Source of the DNA: an uncultured Mollicutes bacterium
GTDB lineage: Bacteria; Bacillota_I; Bacilli_A; RFN20; CAG-826
Assembly (NCBI GenBank): GCA_900549975.1
Contig: URQK01000070.1
Location: forward strand, 1 to 8,376
Length of the DNA: 8,376 bases
Direction: 5' to 3'
Of the stretch, positions 1-7,259 are shown piece after piece (position 1 is the first letter of the stretch; each line of letters opens with the position of its first letter). The position numbers and the translations under genes are program-made. The notes beneath the pieces are model-generated. The model saw only the letters and a program-made list of their open reading frames with translations, did no database searches and was not told the origin of the DNA.

Positions 1-195
1 ATTATGCCATTAACCGCTAATTTGGGAGATTTCATTTTCTCTTCTATTAAACGTAACTATCAAGTTAAAGATTTTGGTACTTTGTTAAAAGGACATGGCG
101 GAGTTCTTGATCGTATTGACTCATTACTTGTTACTTCTTTAGTTGTAACTATAATTATTATTTTTATGGGTCATAGATGGAGCTTCTTATTATGA
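1..195 (+). CDS. cdsA: Phosphatidate cytidylyltransferase, C-terminal part (5' end outside window)
   Basis: This is the 3' end of a CdsA-type enzyme, which makes CDP-diacylglycerol from phosphatidic acid and CTP at the cytoplasmic membrane for phospholipid synthesis. The frame is open from base 1, so the gene starts upstream and the ATG at position 4 is probably internal. Only about 64 of roughly 260-270 residues are present. They contain the family's C-terminal signature: S-x-I-K-R, then K-D-x-G, then H-G-G-x-x-D-R-x-D (window residues 13-39 counted from the ATG at 4), with the catalytic-site acidic residues intact. A hydrophobic run ending in IIIIFMG follows and is the last membrane helix. 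One oddity is Lys at residue 29, where the signature normally has Pro or Gly just before x-H-G-G. The TGA stop overlaps the dxr start codon as ATGA, implying translational coupling. Identification is firm; only the length is uncertain. Confidence 0.93.
   Translation: MMPLTANLGDFIFSSIKRNYQVKDFGTLLKGHGGVLDRIDSLLVTSLVVTIIIIFMGHRWSFLL
179..194 (+). promoter_or_regulatory. Ribosome binding site that fixes the dxr start
   Basis: GGAG at 179-182 lies nine bases before the ATG at 192-194. That is standard Shine-Dalgarno spacing. The upstream in-frame ATG at 177 overlaps this GGAG and has no purine-rich site of its own. Starting at 192 also gives the usual family N-terminus (a short charged stretch directly before the first beta strand and GASGSIG), so 192 is preferred. 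Confidence 0.7.
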
Positions 196-1352
196 GAAAA
201 ATAATTTTGTTAGGGGCTTCAGGTTCTATTGGAAGTCAAACTATTGATATTATTAAAAAGCATCGTAAAACTTTTGATTTAGTAGGTTTTAGTGTTGGAA
301 ATAGAGTAGAAGTTATTGATGACATTTTATGTGAATTTAAAAATGTAAAATATGTTGTAATTAAAGAAAAAACAAACATGGAACGATTTAAAAATCGCTA
401 TCCACATATTAAGTTTAATTATGGCAATGATGGATTAACAAAAATCATTGAAGAAGTTAAATGCGATATGGTTGTTAATGCTTTAGTGGGATTTGTTGGT
501 TTTTTACCAACTATTAAAACATTAGAATTAGGAATTGATTTAGCGCTTGCTAATAAAGAATCTTTAGTAGTAGGTGGCGAATTAGTTAATAACCTAATAA
601 AAAAGCATCATAGTCATCTATACCCAATCGATAGTGAGCATGTGGCTTTGGCTAAATGCTTAAAAGCAGGTAAAAAAGTTGATCGATTAATTATTACAGC
701 ATCAGGCGGAGCATTTAGAGACCTTAATCGTGAGCAATTAAAAGATGTCACAGTTGAAATGGCTTTAAAACACCCATCATGGCAAATGGGAAATAAAATT
801 ACTATCGATTGCGCAACAATGATGAACAAAGGATTTGAAATTATTGAAGCGTATTATTTATTTAATTTTCCATTAGATAAAATTGATGTTTTAATTCATG
901 ATGAATCACACATTCATTCTTTAGTAGAATTTAATGATGGTTCATATATTGCCGATATTGGTCCAGCAGATATGCGTATACCAATAAGCTACGCTTTATT
1001 TAAAATGAAACGTGTTAAAAATGATTTTAAACGTTTACCAATTGAAGAATTTGGAACTTTCCACTTCCGCAAGTTTAATCCTGATCGATATCCTTGCGTA
1101 GGATACGCTCGTGAGGCTTTAACAATTGGAGGAACAATGCCAGCGGTAGTTAATGCCGCGAATGAAGAAGCAGTATATGCTTTCTTGAATAAAGAGATTT
1201 CGTTCTTATCTATCGAAAGAATTATAAAAAATGTTATGCAAGAGCATAATGTTATAAAGAGTCCAACTTTGTCGGACTTGCTTATGGCAAATGATTGGGC
1301 ACGTGAGCAAGCAAAAAATTTGATAAAAAAGGAGCATGATTTATGTATTTAG
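192..1352 (+). CDS. dxr: 1-deoxy-D-xylulose 5-phosphate reductoisomerase (DXR/IspC)
   Basis: This is a cytosolic enzyme of the MEP isoprenoid pathway. It rearranges and reduces 1-deoxy-D-xylulose 5-phosphate to 2-C-methyl-D-erythritol 4-phosphate, using NADPH and a divalent metal, and is the target of fosmidomycin. The product from the ATG at 192 is 386 residues, normal for the family. Visible elements in order: NADPH-binding GASGSIG (residues 8-14); NKES (121-124); the metal-ligand motif D147-S-E149; SGGAF (171-175) at the mobile active-site loop; HPSWQMG with H194 and W197; MNKGFE with N212, K213 and third metal ligand E216; and H-S-L-V-E-F-x-D-G-S (242-251), followed by the ADMRIPI segment and a helical C-terminal domain. 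The loop reads IHDES where E. coli has IHPQS, a mild divergence. The start overlaps the cdsA stop by four bases, and the 3' end overlaps rseP by ten bases, so the genes are co-transcribed and probably translationally coupled. No frameshift or missing catalytic residue is seen. Confidence 0.98.
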   Translation: MRKIILLGASGSIGSQTIDIIKKHRKTFDLVGFSVGNRVEVIDDILCEFKNVKYVVIKEKTNMERFKNRYPHIKFNYGNDGLTKIIEEVKCDMVVNALVGFVGFLPTIKTLELGIDLALANKESLVVGGELVNNLIKKHHSHLYPIDSEHVALAKCLKAGKKVDRLIITASGGAFRDLNREQLKDVTVEMALKHPSWQMGNKITIDCATMMNKGFEIIEAYYLFNFPLDKIDVLIHDESHIHSLVEFNDGSYIADIGPADMRIPISYALFKMKRVKNDFKRLPIEEFGTFHFRKFNPDRYPCVGYAREALTIGGTMPAVVNAANEEAVYAFLNKEISFLSIERIIKNVMQEHNVIKSPTLSDLLMANDWAREQAKNLIKKEHDLCI

Positions 1353-2536
1353 CAGGAATTGATATTTTGTCGATATTATTATGTATTATCAGTTTAGGAA
1401 TTTTAGTTATTATTCATGAACTTGGCCACTTTACTATGGCTAAACTTTTTAACGTTTATGTTAATGAGTTTTCAATTGGTTTTGGGCCACAACTCTTAAA
1501 AAAGAAAAAAGGAGAAACAACTTATTCTTTACGCGCTATCCCACTAGGGGGATATGTATCGATGTTTGGTGAAGGTATGGAAGAAGGAACAGATGGAGAA
1601 GAAATTAAAAACATACCTCAAGAACGTAGTTTACTTGGAATTAAAAAATGGAAACGCGCTATTATCATGGCGGCAGGTATCATTCTTAACTTTGTCTTAG
1701 GATTCTTATTATTCTTTACTAATAATGCTTTCTTTGGACAACCGACATTAAGTAACCAAGTAACAGTTCAAGAAAAGTCGCCAATTGCGGAAAAAGGTTT
1801 AAAGACAGGCGACTATATTATTGAAGTAACAAGAACTTGTAATATTGATGGAAACGCTAATGCATGTTCTAGCATTAAGCCAGTAGAAATCACATCAGAA
1901 AATCCTACTGATTTATGGTATAGTGCTCTAGCAATAAAAGTAGATGGAGAAAATGGATATGATATTTCTCCTAAAAATGCTGCTGATTCTTTAACATTGG
2001 CCATTAAATATTATTCAGAAGGTGAGCAACCAAGTGATGCAAAAACCATTGATATTACTTTAACTGTTGATGTGGCAAAAGATGGCACATTATCTTGGAG
2101 TAAAATGGGTATTTCTACTTATTATCAATATGTGAGATATAAAAGTTTAGGGGCTATTTTAGGCGCAACAAATAGAGACTTTGGTGACAACACAGTCTTA
2201 ATTGCTAAAACACTAGGTGGATTATTTGTTGGTAAAAACTGGGACGCTGTTGGTGGACCAGTAGCGATATTTACTCAGTCATCACAAGTTTTAAAGAGTT
2301 ATGGCTTTGGTATGTTTATTTATTTATGGGGGGCTATTTCTGTTAACTTAGCAATATTTAATTTGTTACCATTCCCAGGATTAGATGGTTGGCATTTATT
2401 AGTGGTTATTATTGAAGGAATTACTAAAAAAGAAATTCCAGAAAAAGTAAAAAATATTGTTTCAACAATTGGATTAATTTTACTATTTGGATTAATGATA
2501 TTTATTATGGGACGAGATATTATACGACTATTTTAG
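1343..2536 (+). CDS. rseP: Site-2 intramembrane zinc metalloprotease (RseP/RasP family)
   Basis: This is a multi-pass membrane protease that cuts transmembrane substrates such as anti-sigma factors and leftover signal peptides. In Bacillus it is RasP, which acts in the sigma-W and cell-division pathways. The product is 397 residues. The first membrane helix (about 8-30) carries the zinc motif HELGH (25-29). A second hydrophobic helix lies at about 104-125. A PDZ-like extracytoplasmic domain follows (about 135-265), with KGLKTGDYI matching the ligand-loop region. The conserved VGGP (303-306) comes next, then a membrane helix, and NLLPFPGLDG (340-349), which supplies the third zinc ligand D348. 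A last helix lies at about 371-390. AAGGAG at 1329-1334 sits eight bases before the ATG, which is inside the dxr 3' end. The PDZ region has an extra stretch (about 163-181) holding two cysteines. Family is certain; the substrate here is unknown. Confidence 0.95.
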   Translation: MYLAGIDILSILLCIISLGILVIIHELGHFTMAKLFNVYVNEFSIGFGPQLLKKKKGETTYSLRAIPLGGYVSMFGEGMEEGTDGEEIKNIPQERSLLGIKKWKRAIIMAAGIILNFVLGFLLFFTNNAFFGQPTLSNQVTVQEKSPIAEKGLKTGDYIIEVTRTCNIDGNANACSSIKPVEITSENPTDLWYSALAIKVDGENGYDISPKNAADSLTLAIKYYSEGEQPSDAKTIDITLTVDVAKDGTLSWSKMGISTYYQYVRYKSLGAILGATNRDFGDNTVLIAKTLGGLFVGKNWDAVGGPVAIFTQSSQVLKSYGFGMFIYLWGAISVNLAIFNLLPFPGLDGWHLLVVIIEGITKKEIPEKVKNIVSTIGLILLFGLMIFIMGRDIIRLF

Positions 2537-2555
2537 CGTATTAGGTTTTTGATTT

Positions 2556-5500
2556 ATGGAAGATAAAGTATTTGAAAGATTTTTAAAAGGAATGAACATT
2601 ACTAATATCGAAGACTATGATATGTCTTTTGATTTATGTGAATGGAGTCCAATAAAAATTAACAATGAAAAAATATTAACCATGGTAATTAGAAAAGAAA
2701 TGCCATGGAATTATGACAATCTAAGAAAATTTTTAGGAGCATTAAAAAACATTACTACTTATAAATATACAATTCAGTATATTTATGATTTTAAACCCAG
2801 TGCTGAAGATGTTTATCATTTATTAACGGATTGGTATTTTGCTAATTTTGGCATTGCTTTTTTAGAAGATTATAAATTTGACGAAGAAAAACTAATAATT
2901 CAAGTCGATGATATCTCTTCAACTACTAATAAATTAAAAGGATTTATCGATTTATTAAAAATTATTAATTATGATGATGTATTTGAGATAGCAAATAAAT
3001 CTATTCAAACTGAAGAAACTGTTTTTGAAGAAACAGAAACAATAGATGATGAAGATGATGAAGAAATTGATGAAGATGAAGCATATCGTTTAGAAATGGA
3101 ACGTCGTAATCAAGAACGTTTAGAAGCAATGAAAGACGCTGTTGATAACTACGAACCCTTTAAAGAAAAGAAAGATAGTAGCGGTGGATTTGGAAAATAC
3201 AAAAAGTTTTGTATTAGAAACATCGATACTAATTCTGAAAATGTCGATTTTGATGCCAAAGTATTTTCTTATGAAGAGCGCAATACAAAAAAAGGCACAA
3301 TTATTGCTACATTTGGCGTTGCGGACGCTACAGGAGCAATCCACGTAAAAGTATTTGAAAATGCTAAATATTTTACAAAAGAAAAAATTCAAAGTATTAA
3401 AATTGGCGCTAATGCTCGAATTCGAGGACATGCTGAATATGATACTTTTGCCAAAGAATTAAATGTTACTGCGCGTTTTATTGATTTGCTTCCTCCTGAT
3501 GAGCCAAGAAAAGATGAAGAAGAAGAAAAACGTGTGGAATTACATCTACATACCAAAATGTCCACTATGGATGGCGTTACTAATGTTGAAGACTATATTG
3601 CTTTAGCTCATTCAATGGGACACAAAGCAATTGCAGTTACAGACCACGGAGTTGTGCAAGCTTTCCCAGCTGCGCAAAATGCAAGTAAAAAATATGGTGG
3701 CATTAAAATTCTTTATGGTAGTGAACTTTACATGATTGATGATGAAGTTAATGCTATTAGAAATCCTTGTGATTTAGAACTTAATAAAGCTACTTATGTA
3801 GTATTCGACTTTGAAACAACGGGATTATCAGCTAGATATGATGATATTATTGAGTTCGGTGCTGTTAAGTTTGAGCAAGGCCGTGTAGTGGATTCTAGAG
3901 ATATATTTGTTGATATTAATAGACCTCTATCGGAAAAAATCAAAGAATTAACCGGTATTAATGATGCAATGCTAAAAGGACAAAATTCCTTAGTAGAAGC
4001 AATTCATAAAATTCGTGAATTTGTTGGCGATGCGATATTAGTCTCTCATAACGCAGACTTCGATATTGGATTTTTAAATGCTGCTTGTAAGAAAATTAAT
4101 GAGCCAATATTTAACAATCCAGTTGTGGATACTTTAGCTTTAGCTAGATATTTATTTCCAGAATCTCGTAACCATCGTTTAGGAACATTATGTCGTAACA
4201 TGGATGTTGTTTATGATGAAGATGCTGCCCATAGAGCGGATTATGATGCTAGCGTAACTAATGAAGTATGGCAAGCTATGATTGCGGTTTTAACAAAAGA
4301 AAATGCCCATTTGACACATAAAGATTTAGCTAATCTTAAAGCAAGTGATGAGCATTATAAACACCTTAGACCAGTGCATGTGGTTGCTTTAGCTAAAAAT
4401 GCTGCTGGTTTAAAAGATTTATTTAAAATTATTTCTTTTTCTCATATAAATTATTTTGCAAATGTTCCAAAAGTTCCACGAAGTTTGTTGGTTCAATATC
4501 GTGAAAATTTATTATTAGGTAGTGCTTGTTTTAATGGCGAAGTATTTGATACCGCTCGCACAAGGACAAAAGAAGTATTACAAAAAGTAGTTAGTTTCTA
4601 TGACTATATCGAGGTACAGCCAACAGAAAATTATTCATATTTAATTAATATGGGTGATATTAAGGATGAAGAAGAATGTCATCAATATGTAAGAGATATA
4701 ATTGAAGCTGCAGATGCTGCAGGTAAAATAGTTGTGGCTACTGGTGATGCGCATTATCTTAATCCGGAAGATAAAAGGTACCGCGATGTATTTATTTCCG
4801 CAAAAGCAATTGGAAATATTAACCACCCATTAATGCCTTATGCTCGTGAAAATATGGATTATTTTGAAAATCCAGATCAACATTATCGTACAACAAGAGA
4901 AATGCTTGATGCATTTGAATATTTAGGAAAAGAAAAAGCAAAGGAAATAGTTGTAACTAATACAAATAAAATTGCGGATATGATTGATGTATTAGAACCA
5001 ATTAAATCTAAACTTTATACTCCTACTATTGAAAACTGTGAAAACTTGTTAAAAGATTTATGTTATTCTAATGCCCATAAAAAATATGGTGATCCATTAC
5101 CACCAATTGTGGCTGAACGTCTAGAAAAAGAACTTAATGGTATTATTAATAACGGATATTCAGTTATTTATTATATTGCTCATAAAATTATTCATAAGGC
5201 TAATGAAGATGGCTACATGGTTGGTTCAAGAGGATCGGTTGGTTCATCTTTCGTTGCCACCATGGCGGATATTACAGAAGTTAATGCTTTGCCGCCTCAT
5301 TATCTATGCCCAAACTGTAAACATAGTGAATTTGAAGGTATTCCTCAAGTATCATCAGGATTTGATTTACCAGAAAAAGATTGTCCAATATGTGGACATA
5401 AAATGATTCATGATGGACAAAATATTCCATTTGCCACATTCTTAGGATTTAACGCTGATAAAGTTCCAGATATTGACTTAAACTTCCCAGGCGATTATCA

Positions 5501-6929
5501 ACCAATTGCACATCTTTATACCAAAGAATTATTAGGTGCGGGAAATGTCTTTAAAGCTGGTACGATTGAAACCGTTGCGGAGAAAAACGCTTATGGTTAC
5601 GCTAAAGGATATTTTGAAAGAGTCGGACCGAAAATTGGAAAAAGCCTCGATAAAATATCTAAAGCAGAAATTGAATATTTAGCAAAAGGATGTACGGGTG
5701 TTAAAAGAACAACTGGTCAACATCCAGGTGGTATTGTTGTTATTCCAAAAGATTATGAAGTTTATGACTTTACTCCAATTCAATATCCTGCTGATGATAA
5801 AGAAGCCGCTTGGAAAACAACACACTTTGATTTCCACGCTATTCACGATAACGTTTTAAAACTCGACTTATTAGGTCACGTTGATCCGATGGCGCTTAAG
5901 ATGATGGCGGATACAACAGGAATTGATGTTAAAACTATTCCTTTAAATGATCCAGAAACGTTATCAATATTCTCTAGTGATGTTGCTTTAAAACGTCACT
6001 CTAATTATTTACATGAAACTACTGGTGCTTTAGGTATTCCAGAGTTTGGTACCAACATGGGACGTCAAATGTTAAAAGAAACATCCCCTAAATTATTCTC
6101 GGATTTATTAATTCTTTCTGGTCTATCACATGGTACTGGTGTTTGGGCGGGAAATGCAGAAGAATTAATTCGTAATGGTACTTGTACATTGCGTGAAGTT
6201 ATCGGATGTCGTGATGATATTATGACTTATTTATCCGCGAAAGGTGTGCCTCCTTTAACATCATTTAAAATCATGGAAGATGTTCGTAAAGGTAAAAAAG
6301 TAAAACCAGAATATGAGCAAATAATGCGTGAAAATAACGTGCCAGATTATTATATTGACTCATGTAACAAGATTCAATACATGTTCCCTAAAGCTCACGC
6401 AACTGCATACGTTATGATGGCTATTCGTGTAGGTTGGTTTAAAGTACATATGCCATTATATTACTACGCCACATTCTTAACTGTTCGTTCAAAACAATTC
6501 GAACTTGAAACTATGATTAGTGGTGAAAAAGCAATCATCAAACGATTAGAAGAAATTAAAGCAAAAGGTTTTGATGCTTCTGCAAAAGAAGTGGATATTG
6601 AAAAAACACTGACAATTTGTCTAGAAATGGCAGAAAGAGGATTCTCATTCTCTAATATTGATTTATATAAATCAGATGCATCTAGATTTTTAGTAGATGA
6701 AAAGAATAAATGCTTAATTCCACCATTTATTGCTATTGATGGACTTGGAGAAGCCGCGGCAGTTTCAGTAATTGAAGCAAGAAAAAACGGCAAATTCTTA
6801 TCAAAAGAAGATTTACTTGCAAAGACAAAATTATCACAAACTCATGTGGCAAAATTATCTGAACTTCATGCTTTAGATAATTTAGCTGAAACAAATCAAA
6901 TGGATTTATTTTCGTTTTTTAATATTTGA
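2556..6929 (+). CDS. polC: DNA polymerase III alpha subunit, Gram-positive type, with 3'-5' exonuclease (PolC)
   Basis: This is the main replicative polymerase of low-GC Gram-positives, working with the sliding clamp and clamp loader and carrying its own proofreading. The product is 1457 residues, full length. Domains in order: N-terminal domain (1-150); an acidic Asp/Glu-rich linker (153-178); OB fold (about 215-310); first PHP half with H-L-H (330-332), V-T-D-H (361-364) and E390; inserted DEDDh exonuclease with DFETTG (D418, E420), SHNADFD (H498, D501) and HRADYD (H559, D564); second PHP half with ATGDAHY (728-734); GSRGSVGSS (890-898); zinc-binding cysteine pairs C918/C921 and C943/C946; palm motif PDIDLNF with catalytic D972 and D974; and KLDLLGH with the third Asp, D1104. 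QMDLF at 1448-1452 near the C-terminus is a sliding-clamp-binding motif. The gene begins 19 bases after the rseP stop with only a weak site (TTAGG, 2541-2545). All catalytic residues are present. The stop is TGA. proS, which precedes polC in B. subtilis, is absent. Confidence 0.99.
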   Translation: MEDKVFERFLKGMNITNIEDYDMSFDLCEWSPIKINNEKILTMVIRKEMPWNYDNLRKFLGALKNITTYKYTIQYIYDFKPSAEDVYHLLTDWYFANFGIAFLEDYKFDEEKLIIQVDDISSTTNKLKGFIDLLKIINYDDVFEIANKSIQTEETVFEETETIDDEDDEEIDEDEAYRLEMERRNQERLEAMKDAVDNYEPFKEKKDSSGGFGKYKKFCIRNIDTNSENVDFDAKVFSYEERNTKKGTIIATFGVADATGAIHVKVFENAKYFTKEKIQSIKIGANARIRGHAEYDTFAKELNVTARFIDLLPPDEPRKDEEEEKRVELHLHTKMSTMDGVTNVEDYIALAHSMGHKAIAVTDHGVVQAFPAAQNASKKYGGIKILYGSELYMIDDEVNAIRNPCDLELNKATYVVFDFETTGLSARYDDIIEFGAVKFEQGRVVDSRDIFVDINRPLSEKIKELTGINDAMLKGQNSLVEAIHKIREFVGDAILVSHNADFDIGFLNAACKKINEPIFNNPVVDTLALARYLFPESRNHRLGTLCRNMDVVYDEDAAHRADYDASVTNEVWQAMIAVLTKENAHLTHKDLANLKASDEHYKHLRPVHVVALAKNAAGLKDLFKIISFSHINYFANVPKVPRSLLVQYRENLLLGSACFNGEVFDTARTRTKEVLQKVVSFYDYIEVQPTENYSYLINMGDIKDEEECHQYVRDIIEAADAAGKIVVATGDAHYLNPEDKRYRDVFISAKAIGNINHPLMPYARENMDYFENPDQHYRTTREMLDAFEYLGKEKAKEIVVTNTNKIADMIDVLEPIKSKLYTPTIENCENLLKDLCYSNAHKKYGDPLPPIVAERLEKELNGIINNGYSVIYYIAHKIIHKANEDGYMVGSRGSVGSSFVATMADITEVNALPPHYLCPNCKHSEFEGIPQVSSGFDLPEKDCPICGHKMIHDGQNIPFATFLGFNADKVPDIDLNFPGDYQPIAHLYTKELLGAGNVFKAGTIETVAEKNAYGYAKGYFERVGPKIGKSLDKISKAEIEYLAKGCTGVKRTTGQHPGGIVVIPKDYEVYDFTPIQYPADDKEAAWKTTHFDFHAIHDNVLKLDLLGHVDPMALKMMADTTGIDVKTIPLNDPETLSIFSSDVALKRHSNYLHETTGALGIPEFGTNMGRQMLKETSPKLFSDLLILSGLSHGTGVWAGNAEELIRNGTCTLREVIGCRDDIMTYLSAKGVPPLTSFKIMEDVRKGKKVKPEYEQIMRENNVPDYYIDSCNKIQYMFPKAHATAYVMMAIRVGWFKVHMPLYYYATFLTVRSKQFELETMISGEKAIIKRLEEIKAKGFDASAKEVDIEKTLTICLEMAERGFSFSNIDLYKSDASRFLVDEKNKCLIPPFIAIDGLGEAAAVSVIEARKNGKFLSKEDLLAKTKLSQTHVAKLSELHALDNLAETNQMDLFSFFNI

Positions 6930-6931
6930 TA

Positions 6932-6937
6932 TATAAT
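6932..6937 (+). promoter_or_regulatory. Candidate -10 element for the tRNA-Pro gene
   Basis: A perfect TATAAT lies just after the polC stop, about 25 bases before the tRNA. Transcription would start near 6944, leaving a short 5' leader for RNase P. The -35 position (about 6909-6914, TTTTCG) matches TTGACA poorly, and AT-rich DNA produces TATAAT by chance, so this is only a candidate. Confidence 0.35.
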
Positions 6938-6939
6938 AT

Positions 6940-6959
6940 AAAAGGCCTTGAGCCTTTTT
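6940..6959 (+). terminator. Rho-independent terminator after polC
   Basis: A seven-base-pair stem, AAAAGGC (6940-6946) with GCCTTTT (6952-6958), closes a five-base loop CTTGA and runs into a short T tract. It lies 11 bases after the polC stop and ends two bases before the tRNA. It would end the cdsA-dxr-rseP-polC transcript. The stem is AT-heavy with three G-C pairs and the T run is short, so termination may be incomplete, allowing some read-through into the tRNA. Confidence 0.6.
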
Positions 6960-6961
6960 AT

Positions 6962-7037
6962 CGGGACGTAGCACAATTGGTAGTGCGCTTGCTTCGGGAG
7001 CAAGAGGTCGTGCGTTCGATTCGCATCGTCCCGACCA
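6962..7037 (+). tRNA. tRNA-Pro, anticodon CGG (reads CCG), CCA encoded
   Basis: A complete 76-base cloverleaf can be drawn. The acceptor stem CGGGACG pairs with CGTCCCG perfectly. The D arm is GCAC/GTGC with loop AATTGGTA. The anticodon stem CTTGC/GCAAG encloses the loop TTCGGGA, placing anticodon CGG at 6995-6997 followed by G37. The variable loop is AGGTC, and the T arm is GTGCG/CGCAT with loop TTCGATT. Discriminator A73 and the CCA end are encoded. A C1-G72 first pair, G35, G36, A73 and G37 (the TrmD methylation site that guards against +1 slippage) are typical of bacterial tRNA-Pro. With C34 it should read CCG only. It stands alone between two terminators rather than in a tRNA cluster. 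It is followed at a distance by a Pro-tRNA editing gene. Confidence 0.98.
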
Positions 7038-7050
7038 TTTAGATTGAATT

Positions 7051-7083
7051 AGTTCGATTCCAGCATTTGGTTCGAACTTTTTT
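7051..7083 (+). terminator. Rho-independent terminator after tRNA-Pro
   Basis: The stem AGTTCGA (7051-7057) pairs with TCGAACT (7072-7078). An inner CCA/TGG extension lies across a small internal mismatch, with a GCATT loop, and the hairpin is followed by six T residues (7078-7083). It starts 13 bases after the tRNA CCA end and is stronger than the hairpin after polC. It separates the tRNA transcript from the downstream two-gene unit. Confidence 0.8.
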
Positions 7084-7129
7084 GTTGCTTAATAGTATCA
7101 AAGTAGTGCTATCGATGTGTCAGTAATTA

Positions 7130-7159
7130 TTGAAAATTTGTAATATTTAATGCTATATT
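7130..7159 (+). promoter_or_regulatory. Probable sigma-A promoter for the flavin reductase-prdX unit
   Basis: TTGAAA (7130-7135, five of six matches to TTGACA) is followed after 18 bases by TATATT (7154-7159), which has an extended -10 TG one base upstream (TGCTATATT). Transcription would begin around 7166, giving an untranslated leader of about 95 bases before the ATG at 7260. It lies downstream of the tRNA terminator and upstream of the next gene, as expected for a real promoter. Confidence 0.6.
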
Positions 7160-7194
7160 AAGTATGGTTATTAAACAAATGGATTAAATTAATA

Positions 7195-7223
7195 TTGATA
7201 GTTAACTTTGAATTTATTATCAA
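7195..7223 (+). repeat. Imperfect inverted repeat in the leader of the flavin reductase gene
   Basis: TTGATA (7195-7200) and TATCAA (7218-7223) form six-base inverted arms separated by 17 bases, containing the palindrome GTTAAC at 7201-7206. The repeat lies between the probable promoter and the ribosome binding site. It could be a regulator operator or a weak RNA hairpin, but arms this short and AT-rich can arise by chance. I recognise no known riboswitch in the 95-base leader. Confidence 0.25.
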
Positions 7224-7241
7224 CATATTTTATCCAAAAAC

Positions 7242-7249
7242 AAAGGAGA
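7242..7249 (+). promoter_or_regulatory. Strong ribosome binding site of the flavin reductase gene
   Basis: AAAGGAGA is a near-perfect Shine-Dalgarno sequence. It is followed by an A-rich spacer that places the GGAG eleven bases before the ATG at 7260. It is far stronger than the site before polC and suggests high translation of this small protein. Confidence 0.8.
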
Positions 7250-7259
7250 CAAAAAAAAC

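Noticed and set aside
177..191. An upstream start for dxr at the ATG at 177, adding five residues.
   Set aside because: The ATG at 192 has a GGAG nine bases before it, gives the usual N-terminus and forms an ATGA overlap with cdsA; the ATG at 177 overlaps that GGAG and has no site of its own.
3120..3431. A 103-codon minus-strand open frame inside the PolC OB-fold region.
   Set aside because: It is Phe/Cys/Ser-rich with no family resemblance and no start signal, typical of a chance antisense frame.
6464..6793. A 109-codon open frame on the minus strand within polC.
   Set aside because: It lies antisense to a strongly conserved coding region, has no recognisable domain or ribosome binding site, and is rich in Ser/Ile/Phe as expected from reverse reading of AT-rich coding sequence.
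6927..6929. TGA at the end of polC considered as a possible tryptophan codon (code 4).
   Set aside because: PolC ends normally right after its clamp-binding motif, a terminator follows at once, cdsA also ends in TGA, and all Trp codons in the genes are TGG.
7052..7060. GTTCGATTC in the tRNA terminator repeats a nine-base piece of the tRNA T arm (7014-7022), suggesting a tRNA remnant or attachment-site duplication.
   Set aside because: The match is only nine bases, there is no further tRNA-like sequence around it, and the piece is fully explained as one arm of the terminator hairpin. No integrase or mobile genes are nearby.
7084..7129. The gap between the tRNA terminator and the downstream promoter was examined for a small gene, riboswitch or T-box.
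   Set aside because: No open frame with a start signal, no long stem and no T-box core sequence were seen; it looks like plain spacer.
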